Positions 1-7,821 of a DNA stretch of 56,650 nt are shown here, piece after piece. The notes under the pieces were generated by a model. That model worked only from the letters and a program-made list of their open reading frames with translations. It did not search any database and was not told where the DNA came from. The translations under genes were made by a program, and so were the position numbers. The stretch comes from Carboxylicivirga fragile (lineage in GTDB: Bacteria > Bacteroidota > Bacteroidia > Bacteroidales > Marinilabiliaceae): positions 1 through 56,650 of the forward strand of contig JAFMVD010000039.1 of the NCBI GenBank assembly GCA_025499625.1. Reading direction: 5' to 3'. Numbering within the stretch: position 1 is the first letter of the stretch; every line of letters starts with the position of its first letter.

Positions 1-2
1 AG

Positions 3-16
3 TCCCCTTCAGGGGA
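3..16. repeat. Short palindrome at the window edge
   Basis: Six-base arms TCCCCT and AGGGGA face each other across two bases, and a further AGGGG follows at 20-24. It lies more than 100 bases beyond the lolA stop and has no T-tract, so it looks like a fragment of a dispersed intergenic repeat rather than a terminator. The edge of the window hides any left part. Confidence 0.3.
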
Positions 17-75
17 TTTAGGGGTAACAAATATTGAAGTTAGTTACAAATTATAAGTTTCAAAGATTCTTTTTT

Positions 76-94
76 GACTTTTGAGACAGCCTCT
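76..94. mobile_element. Possible solitary insertion-sequence end
   Basis: On the minus strand this reads AAGAGGCTGTCTCAAAAGTC, resembling the terminal inverted repeats I recall for IS1182-type elements of Bacteroidota. No transposase or second end is visible nearby, so at most it is a scar. This is a recollection-based call and needs a repeat search. Confidence 0.2.
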
Positions 95-116
95 TAAAAA
101 TATAGTATTTTGTTTA

Positions 117-761
117 TTACCTCATATCAATTACGTCAACGCTTGGATTACTTGCTTGATCAAATACAAAAGTATTATCATCCACCGTTTTATTGGTTGT
201 CATTTGCTTAATGGTGACCGTATAGCTGTTACCATCTTTACCAACCTGACGCATTGAATACAGTTGAAGGTTGTCTTTAAAAATAATCAGTTTGATTCTT
301 GAAAAAGGTTTATCTCTGTTTTCCGGAAACAAATCTATTTCATGACATGCTTTGCCATCAGCTGTTCCATCACCAACATAGTTGAACTTGTAGCCCTCCT
401 GATAGATGGTGAATATTGTTGCTGGGTTCAGGTTTTCCTCATCATCGGGTAGTGGCTCGGTCATGTTTACCTCTTCAGCATCGAGCATGTGCTCATATAA
501 CGTTGTGCCGTCAAAATATTTGACCACATCCATTACCGATACCTTGTATTTATTGCCTTTAAGAATGATTGATCCATCATAAACTTCTGATATGCCTTCT
601 TGCAAATTCTCCATGGCTAAACTAAAGTCAGCGACAATTGAAGGATAAGCTTTCGTTTTTTTAGTGACTTCATCAAGAATAGATTTTGCCTTCTCGGCCG
701 ATTGCGCATTAATGGCAATCGCGATACATAAGCAAACTAAGGTTGTAAAATATTTCTTCAT
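117..761 (-). CDS. lolA: LolA-like outer-membrane lipoprotein carrier protein
   Basis: About 214 residues with an N-terminal signal peptide (MKKYFTTLVCLCIAIAINAQ) and the LolA-type body: an early segment on secreted loss of 'PSIVADFSLAMEN', a glycine-lysine strand pair, and a closing 'VTIKQMTTNKTVDDNTFVF'. LolA shuttles lipoproteins through the periplasm to the outer membrane. Bacteroidota have divergent LolA proteins of this size. The start at 761 is chosen because it opens directly on the signal peptide; an ATG at 782 adds seven charged residues and is less likely. It sits 100 bases after ftsK on the same strand, a pairing often seen in this phylum, so co-transcription is plausible. Family assignment is good; the substrate set is inferred. 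Confidence 0.85.
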   Translation of the reverse strand: MKKYFTTLVCLCIAIAINAQSAEKAKSILDEVTKKTKAYPSIVADFSLAMENLQEGISEVYDGSIILKGNKYKVSVMDVVKYFDGTTLYEHMLDAEEVNMTEPLPDDEENLNPATIFTIYQEGYKFNYVGDGTADGKACHEIDLFPENRDKPFSRIKLIIFKDNLQLYSMRQVGKDGNSYTVTIKQMTTNKTVDDNTFVFDQASNPSVDVIDMR

Positions 762-849
762 AATTAAGTTGTTTCTTTTCATAGAGCGCAAAGTGATTAT
801 TGCATGCTCGCTTTAATTAATAGTTGTTGGAGTAAAGCAATTATTATTC

Positions 850-857
850 CAAAGTTA
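850..857 (-). promoter_or_regulatory. Possible -7 element of lolA
   Basis: The minus strand reads TAACTTTG, matching the Bacteroidota -7 consensus TANNTTTG. It lies about 90 bases before the lolA start, just downstream of the ftsK stop. No good TTTG is seen at the -33 distance, so it is weak. Confidence 0.25.
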
Positions 858-861
858 AATA

Positions 862-3315
862 TTATTGATATTGACTTAGAACTTTATCTAACTCTAGTTC
901 GTCTGGAACTAATACTTGTCGTGCCTTACTACCTTCAAATGGCCCAACAATGCCAGCCGCTTCCAATTGGTCAATGATCCGACCAGCTCGATTATATCCT
1001 ATCGAAAATCGTCGTTGAATTAATGAGGTTGAACCACTTTGATTAGCAACTACTACTCGCGCGGCATCTTCAAACATAGCATCACGTTTCGACATGTCCA
1101 CTTCTCCTGCTTCAGTTCCAGAATTATCATCTCCTTGATATTCGGGTAACATAAAGGCAGACACGTAGCCACGCTGTGCACCAATGTAATCGTTTACGCG
1201 TTCTACTTCAGGTGTATCAACAAAGGCACATTGCACACGTACCAAGTCGCTACCCTGTGAAATAAGCATATCACCGCGACCAATTAATTGATTTGCACCA
1301 GGAGAATCCAAGATGGTACGCGAATCGATCATTGAAGCCACTTTAAATGCAACTCGGGTAGGGAAGTTGGCTTTAATTACACCAGTAATAATATTGGTAG
1401 ATGGACGCTGGGTTGCAATAATCATATGAATACCTACCGCACGAGCCAACTGTGCAATTCGGGCAATTGGTAATTCCACTTCTTTACCTGCCGTCATAAT
1501 CAAGTCGGCAAATTCATCAATTACCACAACAATGTATGGTAAGAATCGATGACCCTTTTCGGGATTCAATTGACGCTTCACAAATTTATGATTGTACTCT
1601 TTTATATTTCTTGCGTGAGCACCCTTTAATAACTCATAACGATTATCCATTTCGATGGCCAAAGAGTTAAGCGTATTCACCACTTTTTGCACATCGGTAA
1701 TGATTGGATCGTCTTCGTCGGGCATTTTTGCTAAAAAGTGACGTTCAATCTTTGAATAGATGTTAAGTTCCACTTTCTTAGGATCTACCATTACAAATTT
1801 AAGTTGCGAAGGGTGCTTCTTGTAGACTAAAGAGGTGATAATCGCATTTAGTCCAACCGATTTTCCTTGTCCGGTAGCACCAGCCACAAGCATGTGTGGC
1901 GCTTTGGCTAAATCAATAACAAATGTTTCATTTGAGATGGTTTTTCCAAAGGCTATTGGCAGTTCGTATTTTGTGCTTTGAAACTTTTTGGTAGATATTA
2001 TTGAACGCATTGAAACCACTTCTGGCTCAGAATTTGGAACCTCAATACCTATGGTTCCTCTTCCTGGAATTGGTGCAATAATTCTAATTCCTAAGGCAGC
2101 AAGCGATAAGGCAATGTCGTCTTCTAAGTTTTTAATTTTAGAAATACGGACGCCTGGAGCAGGTACAATTTCGTATAGTGTAACTGTTGGACCAACCGTT
2201 GCCTTAATATTTTTGATCTGTATTTTATAATCTTCAAGTGTTTTTACAATGCGGTTTTTATTGGATTCTAATTCTTCCATTGTTACTTCAGAATTATCAC
2301 TGCTGTGATCATCCAATAATTCAACGGTAGGCAGCTTGTATGAAGATAAATCAAGCGTTGGATCGTAATCACCCAAAGGTTCATTTTCGTTTTCCCCAAC
2401 AAACTCCTCCTCTTCTACTTTCTCAATGGTTAAATTAAGGTCGAATTCATCATCTACAGAACCTGGATCCACCTCTGGCGAAAACTCCATTTCTTTTTTG
2501 AGGTCATCCACTGGTTCTGCTACAGCAGTTTCAAGCGAATTTAATTCAGTTACTGGCCCCTCTTTTATTTCGATCTCCTTGTTTGAAGGTATTATCTCTT
2601 TTTCTTCTTCAGTAGGAAGGACATCTTTTTCTATAGGTTCATCTTTGCTAATTTCAGTTTCAGTATTGGGTTCATTTGTAGAGCCTTCTTCTTTAGAAAA
2701 AGGTTTTTGCATTGCTCTATATACTGCCTCAAAAGTAATGGATAGATAGACCAGAAGATAAATCAATAATAAGATGGCTGTACCGACAATTCCGATTGAA
2801 GAGCCAAGCCATTTACTTATAAAGTAACCATGTGTTCCTCCAAGTAATAAATATTGATCATCGGTATTAGATATAAACAAAAAACCAAGGGTAACTGATA
2901 GCCATATGGTAACGACAAAACTATGAATGACGGTTTGTTTAAGCGGTAAGATACGTGCACCCATTAGTCGAAAGCCAACCACAAATAATATAAGGATTAA
3001 CGAAAAAGCAGCAATTCCCACACCATCATTCATGAAATAATCAGCCAGGTAAGCACCTAGTTTACCTGTCCAGTTTTTAACCGTAATGTCAGAATCTGAG
3101 ATAAGTTCCCACATGGAGATGTCAAATTTGCTTTTATCGGCAAATCCAGTGAATAACGAAGAGAAAAATGCAAGTAATAAAAAGAAACCAACTCCAACGG
3201 TAATAATACCAGAGATGAAACGCAATTTGAAATTACGAATACTTTGAATCCAATCTTTTAATAGGCTTGTAAAGGGTGTTTTTTTGATTTTTTTCTTGCT
3301 CGGTTTCTTGGCCAT
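862..3315 (-). CDS. ftsK: DNA translocase FtsK
   Basis: 817 residues. Four hydrophobic segments (about 34-56, 100-120, 128-149, 173-198) form the membrane anchor at the division septum. A long acidic, low-complexity linker follows (about 205-345). The motor has Walker A GATGQGKS (about 479-486) and Walker B 'VVVIDEFADL' (about 597-606). The last 60 residues form the winged-helix gamma domain ('SGSTSLIQRRFSIGYNRAGR') that in FtsK reads KOPS sequences and contacts XerD. The protein pumps chromosome termini and promotes dimer resolution during division. Start at 3315 opens on a basic MAKKPSKKK tail before the first membrane segment, as is usual. Length is normal for the phylum. Confidence 0.97.
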   Translation of the reverse strand: MAKKPSKKKIKKTPFTSLLKDWIQSIRNFKLRFISGIITVGVGFFLLLAFFSSLFTGFADKSKFDISMWELISDSDITVKNWTGKLGAYLADYFMNDGVGIAAFSLILILFVVGFRLMGARILPLKQTVIHSFVVTIWLSVTLGFLFISNTDDQYLLLGGTHGYFISKWLGSSIGIVGTAILLLIYLLVYLSITFEAVYRAMQKPFSKEEGSTNEPNTETEISKDEPIEKDVLPTEEEKEIIPSNKEIEIKEGPVTELNSLETAVAEPVDDLKKEMEFSPEVDPGSVDDEFDLNLTIEKVEEEEFVGENENEPLGDYDPTLDLSSYKLPTVELLDDHSSDNSEVTMEELESNKNRIVKTLEDYKIQIKNIKATVGPTVTLYEIVPAPGVRISKIKNLEDDIALSLAALGIRIIAPIPGRGTIGIEVPNSEPEVVSMRSIISTKKFQSTKYELPIAFGKTISNETFVIDLAKAPHMLVAGATGQGKSVGLNAIITSLVYKKHPSQLKFVMVDPKKVELNIYSKIERHFLAKMPDEDDPIITDVQKVVNTLNSLAIEMDNRYELLKGAHARNIKEYNHKFVKRQLNPEKGHRFLPYIVVVIDEFADLIMTAGKEVELPIARIAQLARAVGIHMIIATQRPSTNIITGVIKANFPTRVAFKVASMIDSRTILDSPGANQLIGRGDMLISQGSDLVRVQCAFVDTPEVERVNDYIGAQRGYVSAFMLPEYQGDDNSGTEAGEVDMSKRDAMFEDAARVVVANQSGSTSLIQRRFSIGYNRAGRIIDQLEAAGIVGPFEGSKARQVLVPDELELDKVLSQYQ

Positions 3316-3348
3316 AGGTCATTCAGTTCAATAGGTATTTATCAAACA

Positions 3349-3356
3349 CAAAAGTA
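3349..3356 (-). promoter_or_regulatory. Possible -7 element of ftsK
   Basis: The minus strand reads TACTTTTG, a full match to TANNTTTG, about 34 bases before the ftsK ATG. The -33 box is not clear. Confidence 0.35.
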
Positions 3357-3415
3357 ATAAAAGCCATGCCAAATATTGAAATATGGCAAAAATCTTTATC
3401 GTACTTTTGTAAATA

Positions 3416-4099
3416 TTATAACTGAATTAACGACGAAACGATATCTTTTATTTCATTCTGATTCGTTCGTTTGTAGTTTTTAGGAATGATAAACTCGTCC
3501 TGATCGATTTCCTTGAATTTAACCGATTCGGCTTGCATCGATAATTCAAGCCCTTGAAATACGACACTAAATTCCATTAAAGTTCCTGGTATTTCACTAA
3601 AAGGGGTATTTACATTGGAGTGACTAAAACCAAGTTCTTCGGTATAGTATAAAACAGCACTTGAAACTTTGTTATCCTTAAAGTTGGCAACTGCTTTTGT
3701 ACATTTGATACCAGCAATAGTTTTTACTGAGTCCTCGAAAAATTCAATTTGGGGCAATTGCTGATCTTGAAATAGAAAGAGGTTTTCTTTTGGTTGCTGA
3801 GGATAAAACAGTTTTTTGTCAAATATTTTGAATAATGTAAAGCAAGTATCACCTTTTGATCGTGAAATATATTCCAAATTGTAGAAGTTAAACTCACCAC
3901 TCAGATTAAGTTTGAAATGGTCGTCTTTAAAAATAGAGATCATTTTTTCAGGCAAGAACGAAGCAAAACCTTGATTGGCTATTTCTTCAGGATAGCTTAT
4001 TGCATAGGTGATGACTCCTTGATTATTAGTATCTTTTGTTTCCTCTTTACAAGTGGTAAAAAGTAATGCCAGAATAACTGCTATAAATAACTGTTTCAT
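3416..4099 (-). CDS. Exported lipoprotein of unknown function (GLPGLI/DUF4412-like)
   Basis: 227 residues with a lipoprotein signal (MKQLFIAVILALLFTTCKEE, lipobox cysteine at 17). The body opens with 'GVITYAISYPEE' and contains 'IAGIKCTKAVANF', a pattern shared by small Bacteroidota proteins of the GLPGLI and DUF4412 groups, predicted as beta-rich lipocalin- or LolA-like folds. Probably anchored in the inner or outer membrane facing the periplasm. It lies 100 bases upstream of ftsK on the same strand. I do not recognise a specific function; the family label is tentative. Confidence 0.7.
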   Translation of the reverse strand: MKQLFIAVILALLFTTCKEETKDTNNQGVITYAISYPEEIANQGFASFLPEKMISIFKDDHFKLNLSGEFNFYNLEYISRSKGDTCFTLFKIFDKKLFYPQQPKENLFLFQDQQLPQIEFFEDSVKTIAGIKCTKAVANFKDNKVSSAVLYYTEELGFSHSNVNTPFSEIPGTLMEFSVVFQGLELSMQAESVKFKEIDQDEFIIPKNYKRTNQNEIKDIVSSLIQL

Positions 4100-4456
4100 G
4101 CTTTAGTTTTAGCTTTTACTTCGTCCAAAAGCTGAGTGTCAAAAGTAACAATTAAATGCATAGATGTATGTTAGTTTATCCTTAATAACTGGTATTTCAT
4201 AAAAAAACAAATGCTTTTCACATGCTTGTTTAGGTAGAGTTTTAATATGTTCATTGTTCTGAAAAGATTAATTGAATCTCCGCATTAAGTAATAATCGCT
4301 TGAATTAGCTAAGTTTGTTTTAAATTGAAAGTTGAATAATTGATCTGATATATAGTGCGTTGTGTTATCAATGATGAAAGTCATAAATTAAATGACTAAA
4401 ATATTGTTATATCGCAAATTGAAGACCTATTAATAATAACCAAATATTTAAAAGCC
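4100..4456. other. Intergenic region between divergent genes
   Basis: 357 bases, strongly AT-rich, with no credible coding frame. It must carry the promoter of the carbamate kinase operon and that of the lipoprotein on the other strand. The only recognisable signal is a TAAGTTTG at 4310-4317 (plus strand). Confidence 0.6.
4310..4317 (+). promoter_or_regulatory. Possible -7 element for arcC-arcB
   Basis: TAAGTTTG matches the TANNTTTG consensus exactly. It would give a leader of about 130 bases before arcC. No good -33 TTTG is present at the usual spacing. Confidence 0.3.
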
Positions 4457-5437
4457 ATGGGCAAATTAGCTGTTATTGCACTTGGAGGAAATGCTCTTTT
4501 GAGAGATAACCAAATTGGTACAATCGAAGAACAAGAGCAAAATACTACCGACACGTTAGAAAACATTGTATTCTTATTGAAAGAGGGTTATAATATTGTA
4601 ATATCACATGGGAATGGACCCCAGGTGGGCAGTATTGTAATGCGTAACGATGCTGGAGAGCAAATGTATAATATACCGCAAATGCCATTGGACGTTTGTG
4701 TAGCTGATTCTCAAGGTGGGATTGGGTATATGATTGAACGTTCGTTGAAAAATGTGATGCGTAAGCATGATATAAAACGCGATGTGATTACATTAATGAC
4801 AACTGTAGAAGTTGATCCCAATGACCCTGCATTTAAAGCACCTACAAAACGAATTGGAAAGATCGTTAACAAAGAAGAAGCTGATAAACTAGCGTCTGAA
4901 AAGGGGTGGATATTTAAAGAGGAAAAGAAGACCACAAGTGGATTTCGTCGTGTTGTTCCTTCGCCGCAACCCAAAGAAGTAGGTAACTGGGAAGTGATTG
5001 AGAAAAATGCGCGCCAAGGTACTATTGTTATAGCAGTAGGTGGTGGCGGTGTTCCTGTTTATACGGATGAAAAAGGGGATATTCGTCCAATTGAAGCTGT
5101 TATTGACAAGGATTTGGCTAACTCATTATTAGCACGCCAAATTAAAGCAGATCGCTTCTATATTTTAACAGATGTACCATTTGTTTATACTAACTTTGGA
5201 CAACCTGATCAGAAGGTATTGGAGTTCTTGAACATTAAAGATACTAAGAAGTACATGGAAGATGGTATTTTTGGTGAAGGAAGCATGGCTCCAAAAATGA
5301 ACGCTGCACTTCAATTCGTTGAAGGTGGTGGTGATATGAGTGTCATAACCGAGGCAACCAAATTGGTTGACAAGTCGTTTGGTACAAAAATTACTGCAGA
5401 ATACGATGAGGCAGATTTGAATAAATACAATAAATAA
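4457..5437 (+). CDS. arcC: Carbamate kinase
   Basis: 326 residues, the family's usual length. Amino-acid-kinase motifs are in order: ALGGNALL near the N-terminus, SHGNGPQVG (about 54-62), a central glycine cluster AVGGGGVPV, and 'VIDKDLANSLLA' for nucleotide binding. The enzyme converts carbamoyl phosphate and ADP into carbamate (then ammonia and CO2) and ATP in the cytoplasm. The next gene, 21 bases downstream, is ornithine carbamoyltransferase, so the pair can phosphorolyse citrulline and make ATP. No arginine deiminase or arginine/ornithine antiporter lies in the window, so the source of citrulline is unknown. Confidence 0.97.
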   Translation: MGKLAVIALGGNALLRDNQIGTIEEQEQNTTDTLENIVFLLKEGYNIVISHGNGPQVGSIVMRNDAGEQMYNIPQMPLDVCVADSQGGIGYMIERSLKNVMRKHDIKRDVITLMTTVEVDPNDPAFKAPTKRIGKIVNKEEADKLASEKGWIFKEEKKTTSGFRRVVPSPQPKEVGNWEVIEKNARQGTIVIAVGGGGVPVYTDEKGDIRPIEAVIDKDLANSLLARQIKADRFYILTDVPFVYTNFGQPDQKVLEFLNIKDTKKYMEDGIFGEGSMAPKMNAALQFVEGGGDMSVITEATKLVDKSFGTKITAEYDEADLNKYNK

Positions 5438-5458
5438 TAATTATAAAAATAGAGAATT

Positions 5459-6460
5459 ATGGCATTTAATCTTAAAAATCGGAACTTCCTTAAGTTATTA
5501 GATTTCTCACAGGAAGAAATGAAGTTTATGCTAAAATTAGCGCAGGACTTAAAAGCTGCAAAGTATGCAGGAATTGAGCAACCACGTATGACTGGTAAAA
5601 ACATAGCTCTGATTTTTGAAAAGTCTTCAACACGTACACGTTGTGCTTTTGAAGTAGCTGCTTTGGATCAAGGTGCTCACGTTACTTATTTGGGCCCTTC
5701 AGGATCTCAAATTGGTGGCAAAGAATCAATGAAAGATACGGCGCGTGTACTAGGACGCATGTATGATGGTATTGAGTATCGCGGATACGGACAAGCTATC
5801 GTTGAAGAATTAGGAAAATACGCCGGTGTTCCTGTATGGAATGGTTTGACTGATGAGTTTCACCCAACACAAATATTAGCCGATTTCTTAACAATGATGG
5901 AGCATAGCGATATGCCTTTGAATCAAGTATCGTACGCTTACCTTGGCGATGCACGTAACAACATGGCTAACTCTTTGTTAGTAGGTGGTTCTATCATGGG
6001 TATGGATGTACGTATCGTTGGTCCAGCTTCTTTGCAACCAGATGCTGATTTGGTAAAACAATGTGAAGCAATTGCTGAGAAAACAGGTGCTACCATCACC
6101 ATTACCGATGATGTTAAAACTGGTGTTGAAGGATGTGATTTCCTTTATACTGATGTTTGGGTATCAATGGGTGAAGCTGACGAGGTGTGGAAAGAGCGCA
6201 TTGAATTATTGAAACCATATCAGGTAAATACTTCTGCTATGGAAGCTACTGGTAATCCTAATTGTAAGTTTTTACATTGTTTACCTGCATTTCATAATCG
6301 TGAAACTAAAGTTGGAGAAGAAATTTTCCAGAAGTTCGGCTTAGATGGAATGGAAGTAACTGAGGATGTATTTGAATCGCCTGCATCAATTGTATTTGAT
6401 CAAGCTGAGAATCGTATGCATACTATTAAAGCTGTTATGGTTGCGACTTTGGGCGCATAG
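5459..6460 (+). CDS. arcB: Ornithine carbamoyltransferase, catabolic type
   Basis: 333 residues. Carbamoyl-phosphate motif SSTRTR (56-61), HPTQ (135-138), '[12 protein letters not shown]', and the ornithine-side HCLPAFH near 273. The length and the sequence around '[20 protein letters not shown]' are those of ArcB/ArgF-type enzymes, not of the N-acetyl- or N-succinyl-ornithine carbamoyltransferases that many Bacteroidota use for biosynthesis. Linkage to carbamate kinase argues for the degradative direction, citrulline plus phosphate to ornithine plus carbamoyl phosphate. The gene ends 26 bases before a strong terminator, which closes a two-gene operon. The symbol argF would be equally valid if the enzyme is biosynthetic. 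Confidence 0.92.
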   Translation: MAFNLKNRNFLKLLDFSQEEMKFMLKLAQDLKAAKYAGIEQPRMTGKNIALIFEKSSTRTRCAFEVAALDQGAHVTYLGPSGSQIGGKESMKDTARVLGRMYDGIEYRGYGQAIVEELGKYAGVPVWNGLTDEFHPTQILADFLTMMEHSDMPLNQVSYAYLGDARNNMANSLLVGGSIMGMDVRIVGPASLQPDADLVKQCEAIAEKTGATITITDDVKTGVEGCDFLYTDVWVSMGEADEVWKERIELLKPYQVNTSAMEATGNPNCKFLHCLPAFHNRETKVGEEIFQKFGLDGMEVTEDVFESPASIVFDQAENRMHTIKAVMVATLGA

Positions 6461-6486
6461 TCAGATCTAATGGATATAGATATAAG

Positions 6487-6517
6487 GGCATTCAATGAAA
6501 ATTGGATGCCTTTTTTT
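6487..6517 (+). terminator. Rho-independent terminator of arcC-arcB
   Basis: Ten-base arms GGCATTCAAT and ATTGGATGCC (one G-U pair) enclose a GAAA tetraloop and are followed by seven T. A textbook intrinsic terminator. Confidence 0.92.
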
Positions 6518-6633
6518 ATGATTTGTTTTAGGTTAAATGAATGGCTAATAATTATTGAGTTTAAGAATCAGGACACTGTAGGTGTTTATTTAACTTATAT
6601 GACTTTGGAACTTTCATTTAGGTCGCTTGTTAT

Positions 6634-6641
6634 TATCTTCG
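6634..6641 (+). promoter_or_regulatory. Possible -7 element (TATCTTCG)
   Basis: TATCTTCG differs from TANNTTTG at one base and lies 44 bases before the next start codon. The same TANNTTCG variant recurs before several genes in this window. Confidence 0.3.
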
Positions 6642-6684
6642 TAGAATACTATAATTACCAAGATTATAAATTAAAGATAAAACT

Positions 6685-7563
6685 ATGACTAAATTGAAAT
6701 CGCTAGTGATGCTTGCCGTGATGGGCTTACTAATTATTGGCTGTAAAACAAAGGTTGATAATACTTCTGAGGCAGAGAAGGAATTAGCCAGTTTTAAAAA
6801 GCATGTTAATGAAATAAAACCAAATTTAAAGAATATTGAAGACATTAGTGCCATGCTGTATTTATCGGGCGCTGACTTTGATCCTGATTTAGTTCTTGAT
6901 CCTAATGAATGGGAAGCAAATATTCAAAATGAAGATTTATTCGCAGCCAATATGGGGATTTATATCGTGGACGGTTTTTATCAGAAAGCCTATGATAAAA
7001 GAAAGGAAGCTTATTATAGCATTATGGCTGGTAAATCAATTGCCGCTAAACTTGACGCCATTGATATATTTGATGAATTAGTGCTCAATAAGTTGGATGC
7101 AGGTGTGGTTACCGAAGATTCAATACTTAATCATGTTGGAAATATTTTACATGATTCTGAAGTTGTTTTCAAAAATAAGAACGCCTATCGTGCGTTTGCT
7201 TCATTCTTAATTGGTACATATGTTGAGAAGCAATATATATTATTTAATAATATTTTTAATCAACCAGTTAAGTACTCTGACGAAGAGAAAATGATGTTGG
7301 CTTCACGCCAGATTATTGTGGCAAGAGAGCAATTAAAACAACTTCCGGACTTAATTAAAGTAGTTGAGGGTTTAAAGACAGATGAAGATTCTGGGATTTT
7401 GTATAACGAATTATTAGGTTTGGCGGAGATTCATAATGCCGTAAGTGCTAATAATTATCTTAATACGGTGAAGCCAGAAGATTTCTTTAGAAATGCGAAG
7501 TTAAAGGAAATGCATCAGCAAGTAAACGAAATGCGTACCTACTTAGTAACTGGGGTGCAATAA
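6685..7563 (+). CDS. Lipoprotein of unknown function
   Basis: 292 residues with a lipoprotein signal; the lipobox is in 'GLLIIGCKTK' with cysteine at 21. The mature part is charged and appears almost entirely helical, with no repeats and no catalytic motif that I can recognise. It stands alone: own upstream promoter-like signal and its own terminator 18 bases after the stop. Probably membrane-attached in the periplasm. I cannot name a function. Confidence 0.75.
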   Translation: MTKLKSLVMLAVMGLLIIGCKTKVDNTSEAEKELASFKKHVNEIKPNLKNIEDISAMLYLSGADFDPDLVLDPNEWEANIQNEDLFAANMGIYIVDGFYQKAYDKRKEAYYSIMAGKSIAAKLDAIDIFDELVLNKLDAGVVTEDSILNHVGNILHDSEVVFKNKNAYRAFASFLIGTYVEKQYILFNNIFNQPVKYSDEEKMMLASRQIIVAREQLKQLPDLIKVVEGLKTDEDSGILYNELLGLAEIHNAVSANNYLNTVKPEDFFRNAKLKEMHQQVNEMRTYLVTGVQ

Positions 7564-7580
7564 AACTGAATAATATCATT

Positions 7581-7619
7581 AAGCATTGTAAAGGATAGAT
7601 TCTTTTGCAATGCTTTTTT
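7581..7619 (+). terminator. Rho-independent terminator
   Basis: Fifteen-base arms (7581-7595 and 7601-7615, two wobble pairs) around a five-base loop run into a T-tract. Core arms are AAGCATTG and CAATGCTT. Confidence 0.9.
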
Positions 7620-7821
7620 ATTTCTAATAATTGGTGATTGGTATTATAACTATTTTGTATGCGTAGCTTAACCATAGCCAAAATAATTTTGTCGGCATTG
7701 TAAAAAAGTCAATCGGCCAAGTAATATCCCACTATAATAACTGTGCTATTGAAAAATACATCAAGTTATTATGATTCATTTTATCACTTTGCTTATCTTC
7801 GAACACCTAAAAAACATTACA

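Noticed and set aside
5459-6460. N-acetyl- or N-succinyl-ornithine carbamoyltransferase
   Set aside because: The sequence around SSTRTR and HPTQ follows plain ornithine carbamoyltransferase, and linkage to arcC supports the catabolic form.
6470-6688. 72-codon open frame after arcB
   Set aside because: It reads through the strong terminator and has no recognisable pattern.
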